Shown here piece after piece: positions 28,139 through 34,725 of a DNA stretch of 64,000 nucleotides. Source of the stretch: Nitrincola tibetensis (GTDB taxonomy: Bacteria; Pseudomonadota; Gammaproteobacteria; Pseudomonadales; Balneatricaceae); assembly GCF_003284585.1 (NCBI RefSeq), contig NZ_QKRX01000002.1, forward strand, positions 372,001-436,000. Reading direction: 5' to 3'. Numbering within the stretch: the first letter of the stretch is position 1; every line of letters starts with the position of its first letter. The notes under the pieces were generated by a model that was not told the DNA's origin, searched no databases, and saw only the letters and a program-made list of their open reading frames with translations. Both the position numbers and the translations under genes were made by a program.

Positions 28139-28244
28139 GACCGACTCCTTCATTCACTTTGTAACAGCAAATCAGACGCTAAATAACTCTAAGCGCCAGC
28201 CTTTGTTAACTCCGCTTCAAACACCCAAGCCAACTTGAATATAA

Positions 28245-28290
28245 AAACCTTGATAGAACCATCATAACGCCATCTGAACGTCATATTCAT
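28245..28290. repeat. 46-bp direct repeat, left copy (island boundary)
   Basis: This stretch recurs at 30828-30873 in the same orientation with two differences. Together the copies enclose the toxin-antitoxin, HEPN and transposase-remnant region, so they mark either ends of an inserted element or the scar of homologous recombination. Confidence 0.8.
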
Positions 28291-28302
28291 GATTATGGCG
28301 CT

Positions 28303-28454
28303 TAACGAGCCTGCGGATTAGACATCTTGAAATCAAAATCCCCAGCATCAACAGCCCGCCCTTTACTATAAGGTTTATTTACCCTGAAACAAGCGAATAA
28401 CACAACCTTCAGCAGAATTGTCGGATCATAGGCTGGTGCGCCGTTGTCGTCATT
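28303..28454. repeat. About 150-bp direct repeat, copy A
   Basis: Direct-repeat partner of 29366-29518. It lies within the transposase remnant and about 120 bases before the antitoxin ATG. Confidence 0.85.
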
Positions 28455-28500
28455 GCGTTGAGGGTCTGCTTGAATTGTTTGCTCGCTTGCGTGCCAAAGT
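28303..28500 (-). pseudogene. IS1182-type transposase remnant, copy A
   Basis: Minus-strand translation gives NDDNGAPAYDPTILLKVVLF, the DUF772 N-terminal block of IS1182-family transposases. It is joined by an internal deletion to a short tail ending DAGDFDFKMSNP. The catalytic region is absent. Bases 28303-28454 are repeated at 29366-29518 with roughly nine in ten positions the same, including the same deletion junction. The two copies flank the toxin-antitoxin pair in direct orientation. Confidence 0.75.
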
Positions 28501-28575
28501 GACACAATGATTGCTTTTTGTATATTTAAGCACCACAATGAAGATGTGACAGTTTGACACAAAGGAGAACACATT

Positions 28576-28848
28576 ATGGCTACCACTTTACCTCGTATCA
28601 CTGCGAGAGTTGATGTCGATACACAAAACTTATTAACCAAAGCTGCTGCTCTCACCGGCATGTCTAGTATTAACTCATTTGTACTGAATGCCGCAATCGA
28701 AAAAGCAACACAAGTGATTGAACGTGAGCAAACACTAAAATTAAGCCAAGCAGATGCCATATTACTTATGGAAGCTCTCGATAAACCAACAACATTAAAT
28801 GAAAAGCTTAAAACTGCCGCCGAACGCTATGAGACCAAAACCCAATGA
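28576..28848 (+). CDS. DUF1778 antitoxin (ribbon-helix-helix, TacA type)
   Basis: Antitoxin of 90 residues. The N-terminal RITARVDVDTQNLLTKAAAL fits a ribbon-helix-helix DNA-binding fold, and the C-terminal tail (ILLMEALDKPTTLNEKLKTA) is the toxin-binding region of the DUF1778 family. AAAGGAG lies eight bases before the ATG. TGACACAA occurs twice upstream (near 28498 and 28554), possible operator half-sites for autoregulation. The stop overlaps the toxin start by four bases (ATGA), as usual in such pairs. Confidence 0.9.
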   Translation: MATTLPRITARVDVDTQNLLTKAAALTGMSSINSFVLNAAIEKATQVIEREQTLKLSQADAILLMEALDKPTTLNEKLKTAAERYETKTQ

Positions 28849-29342
28849 TGAAAACGGTATTACTCGACAAAGATAAACACGATAGAAACCGATTCAACTG
28901 CGGAATTGATGCGCTTAATAACTATTTGAAAGTCATGGCGAGTCAGCAAGCTAAAAAAGATAATACTCGAACATTTGTTTTAGAGGATGAAAAAAACACC
29001 TCACTTATCATCGGTTTTTATACTTTAACAATGACACCCATTGACCTAAAAGCATTGCCCGATAAGTTACAGAAAAAGCATCAGTCATCAACTTCTGGCG
29101 GACTCATTGCTCGCTTAGCTATCGATGAACGCTATAAAGGTAAAGGATTGGGCGAATGGTTACTTATCGATGCTCTACGAAAGCTACTAGCAGCTAGTGA
29201 TAGTGTGGCATTTCCAGTCGTTATTGTTGACGCAAAAGATGGCGCTAAACACTTCTATGAGCGCTATGGTTTTAAAGCGTTTCAAGATGCAGAAAATAAG
29301 CTATTTATCACCATTTCAGATATTAGGGCAAGTTTAAGCTAG
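28845..29342 (+). CDS. GNAT toxin, TacT type (acetylates aminoacyl-tRNA)
   Basis: N-acetyltransferase toxin of 165 residues. In the TacT/AtaT group the enzyme acetylates the amino group of charged tRNAs and blocks translation. The acetyl-CoA loop is ERYKGKGLGEWLLIDAL, and the catalytic Tyr lies in HFYERYGFKAF; the N-terminal part (HDRNRFNCGIDALNNYL) is diagnostic of this toxin group. It overlaps the antitoxin gene. The complete motifs suggest that the pair is functional despite lying between decayed transposase copies. Confidence 0.9.
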   Translation: MMKTVLLDKDKHDRNRFNCGIDALNNYLKVMASQQAKKDNTRTFVLEDEKNTSLIIGFYTLTMTPIDLKALPDKLQKKHQSSTSGGLIARLAIDERYKGKGLGEWLLIDALRKLLAASDSVAFPVVIVDAKDGAKHFYERYGFKAFQDAENKLFITISDIRASLS

Positions 29343-29365
29343 TTTATTGCTAGCCTTTAGCAAGC

Positions 29366-29518
29366 TAACGAGCCTGTCGGATTAGACATTTTGAAATCAA
29401 AATCTCCAGCATCAACAGCCCGTCATTTATTCTAATATTTATTTACCCTGAAACAAGCAAATAACACGACCTTCAGTAGAATGGCCGAATCATAGGCTGG
29501 TGCGCCGTTGCCGTCATT
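29366..29518. repeat. About 150-bp direct repeat, copy B
   Basis: Direct-repeat partner of 28303-28454. Recombination between the two would excise the toxin-antitoxin pair as a circle of about 1.06 kb. Confidence 0.85.
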
Positions 29519-29611
29519 TTGATAGCGAGATTCAAACACGCTGAGATCTAAATCATTATCCACGACATGATTCAAATAGTATTCGAACGTACTAAGTTGG
29601 ATCTAATCCGA
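29366..29611 (-). pseudogene. IS1182-type transposase remnant, copy B
   Basis: Minus-strand frame from about 29611 reads STFEYYLNHVVDNDLDLSVF and then NDGNGAPAYDSAILLKVVLF before a stop; the usual family N-terminus is TFEYALN...DLSVFD. It retains more of the N-terminus than copy A but carries the same internal deletion. No catalytic residues are left. Bases 29612-29804 hold no recognisable gene; a degenerate attC-like structure after the HEPN gene is possible but weak. Confidence 0.72.
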
Positions 29612-29804
29612 AAACCGCAGAGGTATCATTTTGGTTTGGTTGTAATCTTAGTGTTTATACCGCGCCATCCCTTGCCACCTCTGAGGTAACGTTTAGTTAA
29701 CGGATTCTAGCCTTCATCTGTCACATAAGCCAAGGGCTCTGTGACTAATCCAACAGTCTCAAAGCCGAAGAGGAGACAACAGCCCATTGTTATACGTTTT
29801 CTGG

Positions 29805-30290
29805 CTAATCATCTTTATTGGCGTACCCCTCCAGATCGTAAACCACTTGAATAAATAGATCTGCCAGACCAACTCCGAACTTCTCTTGCACCTCAAGCAG
29901 GCTATCCGAATCTGTTAAAGCGCCATGAAGTTGCTCAAATCCATCAGTCATGTCATTAAAGCTAGCCTTACATTTTGATATTAGATTCAGCAATTCACCT
30001 TTGTTCGGTTCATAACCTAGCTGATGCGCAAACTTGTTTCTCATCTTGTTAATACTGTGAAGGCAGCTGGCCACATCATCGGGCACCAAGCCCAAGGAGT
30101 TTATCAAAGTAATTTTTCTGCCATGAGCCAATGATAGAAAATGCTCTTTGAGTTTGCTGTCGTAATTTAGAATTATCTCTTCAAGAAGGTGTTCAATCAC
30201 TAAGTGTCCAATAACAAAGCCTGTCAGCAAATCTGAATCATCAATCCTGTGAAATAAAAACTCTTCATACTTATTGCTGTAGGCAGACAT
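29805..30290 (-). CDS. HEPN-like protein in putative gene cassette
   Basis: Cytoplasmic protein of 161 residues. I recognise no named family with certainty, but it is all-helical and contains MRNKFAHQL, matching the R-X4-6-H motif of HEPN nucleases and related DUF4145/MltR-like proteins. The N-terminal LLTGFVIGHLVIEHLLEEII helix fits the same fold. The start at 30290 (MSAYSNKYEEF) is preferred; the longer frame from 30335 runs into the attC-like site. If the site is real, the gene begins about 25 bases after the recombination point, as in integron cassettes. A toxin or defence role is conceivable but unproven. Confidence 0.6.
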   Translation of the reverse strand: MSAYSNKYEEFLFHRIDDSDLLTGFVIGHLVIEHLLEEIILNYDSKLKEHFLSLAHGRKITLINSLGLVPDDVASCLHSINKMRNKFAHQLGYEPNKGELLNLISKCKASFNDMTDGFEQLHGALTDSDSLLEVQEKFGVGLADLFIQVVYDLEGYANKDD

Positions 30291-30314
30291 TGCTACTTGA
30301 CTCCCGCTTGAAAC

Positions 30315-30372
30315 GCCCAACAAATAAGCGGTCATACGGCGGCGCAGCCGCAGCTATAACCACCTGTTGAAC
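30315..30372 (-). other. attC-like recombination site
   Basis: A 58-base imperfect palindrome. On the minus strand it runs from GTTCAAC (R'' fit RYYYAAC) to GTTGGGC (R' fit GTTRRRY). Inner arms AGCGGTCATA and TATAACCACC pair imperfectly, and a GCGGC-GCA-GCCGC hairpin sits at the tip. Length and layout match short attC sites of integron cassettes. No integrase gene is in the window. Confidence 0.45.
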
Positions 30373-30500
30373 GCCGCTCAGCACTTAATCTAGAGAATTT
30401 GCTTTTTGTGATCGGTGGGGGTTCCGTGGCGTTAGCACCTTTCACTCGAACCAGCACTGTCGTGTAACTCAATCCCTTAAAGCTTATTTACTTTATGGTT

Positions 30501-30731
30501 TTAATGAACTTTATAGCCACATTTCTGCTGTTTAGCAACACACTCACCTAAACAGGTCACAGGCTCATGACCACATAATTGACAGTGCGCAGGGTATGAA
30601 CTAACGACTTGAACTGCCTGATCACTCTCAACCTTTACCTCCTGTCCTAGCTGCCGTCGAATCAGTAACAAACATCGTCGCTTAATTGCTTTCGATAAGA
30701 ATCCATAGTGTCGACGTAGTGCCCCAAGTCA
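30501..30731 (-). pseudogene. IS91-type transposase C-terminal remnant
   Basis: Minus-strand open frame of about 76 codons, reading LGALRRHYGFLSKAIKRR and later YPAHCQLCGHEPVTCLGE before a stop at 30501. The RHYGFL-type motif and the late Cys pair resemble the end of IS91-family (Y2) transposases. The catalytic part is missing and a stop codon bounds it upstream. Bases 30732-30827 and 30373-30500 hold no other recognisable gene. Confidence 0.55.
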
Positions 30732-30827
30732 ACTCGCAAGGAGCTACTCAACTTGGCAGTGGTTAACAACCAGGCTAAGTAAGCCTCAGTAGGCGACCGA
30801 AGGAAGTACCGCTGGCACTACTGGATG

Positions 30828-30873
30828 AAACCTTGATAAAACCGTCATAACGCCATCTGAACGTCATATTCAT
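30828..30873. repeat. 46-bp direct repeat, right copy (island boundary)
   Basis: Partner of 28245-28290 with two differences. It ends 56 bases before the fabI ATG, so the fabI promoter lies at or inside the island edge. Confidence 0.8.
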
Positions 30874-30929
30874 CAGATAATGTATACATATTGACGAATT
30901 TTTATATGACCCTACTTTTAGGAATAAAT

Positions 30930-31718
30930 ATGAACAGCTATGTAACGCCTCCCTTTCTTTCACTAGCAGGCAAAAAAGGACTGATTACGGGCATTGCGAA
31001 TGATAAGTCCATCGCCTATGCCGTTGCCAAGGCGATTGTCGAATTAGGTGGTGAAATTATTATCACGTATCAAAATGAAAAAACAGCGCAGTACACTAGA
31101 CCCCTTGCTGCAGCATTGGGTGCCACTGACTTTCTAAAACTGGATGTGACCGAGCCGGAGAGTTTAGAAACAGTAGTGGCTAAATGTCGTGACACTTTTG
31201 GCGAGATTGATTTTGCCATACATTCCATGGCCTTTTGCAAAGCCGATGATTTACACGGTCGGGTGATTGATTCCTCCGAGGATGGCTTTAACTTAGCCAT
31301 GAACATTTCGTGTCACAGTTTTCTGCGAATGGGCAAAGCCCTTGAGCCACTGATGGCACACGGCGGCGCATTGATTACGATGTCCTATTTAGGAGCAGAG
31401 CGAGTGGTACATGATTATGGCGTGATGGGAATTGTGAAGGCGGCGCTCGAATCTTCAGTGCGTTATATGGCATACGATCTTGGGCCTAAGGGAATTCGTG
31501 TTTTCGCGGTTTCACCGGGCCCGATAATGACTCGAGCTGCTTCCGGTATCAGCAACTTTAGTCATCTACTTGAGGCAGACGCGCACAAAGCACCACTGGG
31601 TCGGACGGTGACGATTGATGAAGTCGGTGCCTTAACGGCTTTTCTCTGCGCCAAAGGCTCATCTGGGATGACAGGCCAAACGATTTATGTGGATGCAGGC
31701 GCGCATATTATCGCGTAA
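30930..31718 (+). CDS. fabI: Enoyl-ACP reductase FabI
   Basis: Last reductive step of fatty-acid elongation (NADH-dependent). From ATG 30930 (AGGA nearby) the protein has 262 residues, the length of E. coli FabI. The cofactor loop is GIANDKSIAYAVAK. The catalytic Tyr146, Tyr156 and Lys163 align in SYLGAERVVHDYGVMGIVKA, and the SPGPIMTRAASGI loop is conserved. The residue equivalent to triclosan-contact Gly93 is Ala (HSMAF for HSIGF), as in several alphaproteobacterial FabI proteins. It sits directly beside the island repeat and away from other fatty-acid genes, so it may be an extra, inhibitor-tolerant copy. Confidence 0.9.
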   Translation: MNSYVTPPFLSLAGKKGLITGIANDKSIAYAVAKAIVELGGEIIITYQNEKTAQYTRPLAAALGATDFLKLDVTEPESLETVVAKCRDTFGEIDFAIHSMAFCKADDLHGRVIDSSEDGFNLAMNISCHSFLRMGKALEPLMAHGGALITMSYLGAERVVHDYGVMGIVKAALESSVRYMAYDLGPKGIRVFAVSPGPIMTRAASGISNFSHLLEADAHKAPLGRTVTIDEVGALTAFLCAKGSSGMTGQTIYVDAGAHIIA

Positions 31719-31731
31719 GGTATTCAATCTA

Positions 31732-31754
31732 GCCCACTTGAAGTCTAGGTGGGC
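31732..31754. terminator. Hairpin between convergent fabI and Fur-family gene
   Basis: GCCCAC (31732-31737) pairs with GTGGGC (31749-31754), with partial pairing within the 11-base loop. There is no strong T-run on either strand. Confidence 0.45.
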
Positions 31755-31768
31755 CAACATCACAACGT

Positions 31769-32146
31769 TCAACGACCATCGCCACACTCTTTGCAACGCC
31801 CGTATAAAATAATTTCGTGATCTTCCACCCTAAACCCTGAGGGTGCCATCATCTGTAAATTACCGGGACATGCATCAACATCAAACACACGCTCACATTG
31901 TCTACACTGAAAATAATGATGATGTGTGTGCACTTCAAGCTCGTAGCGTGGATTCTGGCCAGGCAGCACTACACTCTTAATCCGGCCTTCACTCTGAAGG
32001 GCTTTGAGATTTCGGTATACCGTTGCAAGTGACAGACTTGGCACATGACTCGTTGCTAAGTCCAAGACTTCCTGAGCGAGCAACGGACGCCCGGCTGTCG
32101 CAATCACGTCAAGGATGGCTTCATGTTGACGGGTTCTTCGTTCCAT
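31769..32146 (-). CDS. Fur-family regulator, probably Zur-like
   Basis: Metal-responsive repressor of 125 residues, short for the family. The winged helix contains the conserved SLATVYRNLKAL recognition helix. Metal-site residues are seen in HTHHHYFQCRQCERVFDVD and the structural zinc pair CKEC at the C-terminus. Its gene is divergent from folE2, and the shared gap holds a 20-bp Fur/Zur-like palindrome. FolE2 and dihydroorotase paralogues are standard Zur targets, which is why Zur is favoured over Fur or PerR. Confidence 0.82.
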   Translation of the reverse strand: MERRTRQHEAILDVIATAGRPLLAQEVLDLATSHVPSLSLATVYRNLKALQSEGRIKSVVLPGQNPRYELEVHTHHHYFQCRQCERVFDVDACPGNLQMMAPSGFRVEDHEIILYGRCKECGDGR

Positions 32147-32246
32147 AGATTTTCACTCATTTGTTATCAAAGGTACCTACCAAGATACCAAGCAATGACA
32201 TAAGAGCCGGATATTGACAGCTATACTTAACTCTTGTCAATTCACT

Positions 32247-32266
32247 AATGATAATGCATTATTATT
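32247..32266. promoter_or_regulatory. Fur/Zur-type operator between the regulator and folE2
   Basis: AATGATAATGCATTATTATT is a 20-bp palindrome with nine of ten base pairs matched. ATAATGC recurs just downstream near 32270. It is located about 80-90 bases before folE2 and 100 bases before the regulator start, so it could serve both. Confidence 0.65.
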
Positions 32267-32338
32267 AGCAATAATGCAGACATTTTAAGACACATGCTAA
32301 CTTTGCACTCAGTTAAGTGCCCAAACCGGATACTATAG

Positions 32339-33235
32339 ATGAACGCTCTACTTCCTGATGTTTCATTAACCGATACAGCACCCGCGTTACGCCCTTTACA
32401 GTGGGTAGGCATGCAAAATATTGATATCCCTGTCACTTTAGAGGAAATCGGTTATCGGCGAGAGCTTCATGCACGTGCCGACGTACAGGTTAACTTACCT
32501 GCGCCCCATATAAAGGGCATTCACATGTCCAGACTCTATCAACTGCTGGACAAGCTCAGTCATGGGGTGGCGCTGTCACCCGCTAACCTACGAGAATTGC
32601 TAGAAGCAATGATCGCTAGCCATCACGATTGCCACACCCAGAGCGCTAGATTGCGGCTGAACGTTGATCTCCTAGTACGCCGACCCGCGCTGGTCACACA
32701 AGGCCTATCCGGATGGAAGTCTTACCCCCTTCGCCTAGATGCTGAGTTGATCGACGGTACCTTCCACTGTCAGCTTAGAGTAACGGTTAACTACTCATCG
32801 ACCTGCCCTTGCTCTGCAGCATTATCACGCCAACTTATAGCACAAACATTCCTTCAGGAATTTGGCAGCACCGCTCAGGTGGAGTCATCAGCAGTTACAT
32901 CTTGGCTTCAGCAGTTTGCCAGTCTTGCTACGCCTCACAGTCAACGCAGTGAAGCAGAAGTAAAGGTTAGTTTACCCCCTGATGCTGAGATGCTGGGCGC
33001 TTTAAAACTCATAGAACGCATCGAACACGCCGTTGGCACCCCTTTACAAACAGCCGTCAAGAGAGCCGATGAACAAGAGTTTGCTGCGCTCAATGGTCAA
33101 AATCTGATGTTCGTGGAAGACGCCGCACGCCGCATAGAATCGGCCCTTTTCGATTACACAAAACCCCAGGTTCATGTACGCCATTTAGAAAGCCTTCACC
33201 CTCATGATGCCGTGGCCTGGACGATGCCAGCTTGA
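32339..33235 (+). CDS. folE2: GTP cyclohydrolase FolE2 (type IB)
   Basis: First enzyme of folate/pteridine synthesis, converting GTP to dihydroneopterin triphosphate. It is the type that works without zinc. The 298-residue length is typical. Diagnostic segments are [11 protein letters not shown], the KGIHMSRLY motif and the metal-site cysteine in [14 protein letters not shown]. The canonical His/Glu in the C-terminal half are present ([18 protein letters not shown]). It is expected to be derepressed in zinc starvation to replace FolE. Confidence 0.95.
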   Translation: MNALLPDVSLTDTAPALRPLQWVGMQNIDIPVTLEEIGYRRELHARADVQVNLPAPHIKGIHMSRLYQLLDKLSHGVALSPANLRELLEAMIASHHDCHTQSARLRLNVDLLVRRPALVTQGLSGWKSYPLRLDAELIDGTFHCQLRVTVNYSSTCPCSAALSRQLIAQTFLQEFGSTAQVESSAVTSWLQQFASLATPHSQRSEAEVKVSLPPDAEMLGALKLIERIEHAVGTPLQTAVKRADEQEFAALNGQNLMFVEDAARRIESALFDYTKPQVHVRHLESLHPHDAVAWTMPA

Positions 33236-33278
33236 AGGTAACCCCTTATCACTCAATCAACCGGAGGTTGAGCACCGT

Positions 33279-34667
33279 ATGCCACCCAAATTAACGCTCG
33301 ATAAACGACTAACGCAACAACACGCCGACCTGCTGATCAAAAGCGGCATCGCCATAACCCCCAGTGGGGCTGAACAACTTGATATTGCCTGTATCGAAGG
33401 CACCATCGTGGCACTCGGTGCGCTGACCGGAACCTGGACAGCGGATACTGAACTTGATGCGCGAGGGTTACATATACTTCCCGGCGTTATCGATAGCCAA
33501 GTGCATTTTCGTGAGCCAGGTCTGACCCACAAAGAAGATCTGGAAACAGGTACACGTGGCGCTGTATTGGGTGGAGTCACAGGTATTTTCGAAATGCCGA
33601 ATACGAACCCACTCACGCTTTGGCCAGATGACTTACACGCAAAGCTCGATGCTGCAAAAGGGCGTGCTTGGTGCAATTATGCTTTTTATATGGGCGGCTC
33701 AGCGGTGAATGCGGATCAGCTTCATACCTTAGAAAAAATGCATGGCTGCGCAGGAATCAAAGTGTTTATGGGGAGTTCATTTGGTGATTTGCTGACCGAT
33801 GATGACACAGTGTTACGACGTATTTTAGCAAATGGCCATCGACGCATGGCCGTCCATGCAGAGGATGAAGCGCGTTTGCGTGAGCGAAAAGCAATCGTTG
33901 AAGCCAGTCGGGACGTTCGTCAACATGCGATCTGGCGCGATGTTGAAAGTGCACTTAAAGCAACTCAGCGGATTGTTAATTTAGCCATTGAAGCGGAACG
34001 TCGATTGCACCTGCTGCATGTTTCAACAGCAGACGAAATGGTGTTCTTAGTGAGGCACAAGCGCTATGTCAGTGTCGAGGTGACACCCCACCATCTCACC
34101 CTATGTGCACCCGAATGCTATGAGCAACTGGGCAGTTTGGCACAGATGAATCCTCCTGTGCGTGAGAAGCGCCATCAAGACGCTTTATGGGAAGCCGTTC
34201 GAAACGGACTTGTCGATGTCATTTGCAGCGACCATGCACCTCATACCCTAGAAGAAAAGGCTCAACCCTACCCGAACTCTCCCAGCGGAATGACGGGCGT
34301 ACAAACCCTGCTCCCCACTATGCTGAATCATGTGAATTCCGGTCGCCTGACGCTGCAACGCTTAGTGGATTTGACCAGCGCAGGCCCCGCACGCATTTTT
34401 GGTATTGCCGGAAAAGGACGCATCGCCTTGGGCTATGATGCCGATCTAACCCTAGTCGACCTATCGGCTAAGCGCAGAATTGAAAATAACTGGATTGCCA
34501 GTCGTAGCGGATGGACACCTTATGATGGCATGGAAGTCACTGGCTGGCCGATTCACACGGTCATCCATGGGCAAGGCGTGATGATCGATGAAGCGTTGGT
34601 GGGGAAACCCATCGGGCAACCCATACAGTTTCTAGAGATTCCCTCGAAAGCCTTATCTGACGTTTGA
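33279..34667 (+). CDS. Dihydroorotase paralogue (Zur-cluster type, PyrC/PyrQ-like)
   Basis: Amidohydrolase of 462 residues in the pyrimidine pathway (carbamoyl-aspartate to dihydroorotate). The start at 33279 has GGAGG 11 bases upstream. Family motifs are present: GVIDSQVHFREPG, MPNTNPLT, Lys in AGIKVFMGSS (the carboxylated ligand), HLLHVSTA, VTPHHLTL and CSDHAPHT. The first ligand motif reads Q-V-H, not the usual H-x-H, so one zinc-ligand histidine is replaced. Such copies occur in Zur regulons, probably as versions with altered metal need. It follows folE2 by 43 bases and is likely cotranscribed. Confidence 0.9.
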   Translation: MPPKLTLDKRLTQQHADLLIKSGIAITPSGAEQLDIACIEGTIVALGALTGTWTADTELDARGLHILPGVIDSQVHFREPGLTHKEDLETGTRGAVLGGVTGIFEMPNTNPLTLWPDDLHAKLDAAKGRAWCNYAFYMGGSAVNADQLHTLEKMHGCAGIKVFMGSSFGDLLTDDDTVLRRILANGHRRMAVHAEDEARLRERKAIVEASRDVRQHAIWRDVESALKATQRIVNLAIEAERRLHLLHVSTADEMVFLVRHKRYVSVEVTPHHLTLCAPECYEQLGSLAQMNPPVREKRHQDALWEAVRNGLVDVICSDHAPHTLEEKAQPYPNSPSGMTGVQTLLPTMLNHVNSGRLTLQRLVDLTSAGPARIFGIAGKGRIALGYDADLTLVDLSAKRRIENNWIASRSGWTPYDGMEVTGWPIHTVIHGQGVMIDEALVGKPIGQPIQFLEIPSKALSDV

Positions 34668-34679
34668 GACACACATCCA

Positions 34680-34711
34680 CCTTACCCAGATCAACGCTTA
34701 TCTGGGTAAGG
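34680..34711. terminator. Bidirectional hairpin between dihydroorotase and TonB receptor genes
   Basis: Perfect 12-bp arms CCTTACCCAGAT and its complement surround an 8-base loop, between two convergent stops (34667 and 34726). T-runs are poor on both sides. Confidence 0.65.
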
Positions 34712-34725
34712 TTATGAGTGAATAA

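Noticed and set aside
29690-29804. Second attC site after the HEPN gene
   Set aside because: One end (GTATAAC) misses the consensus by one base and no clear matching GTTRRRY end could be paired with it.
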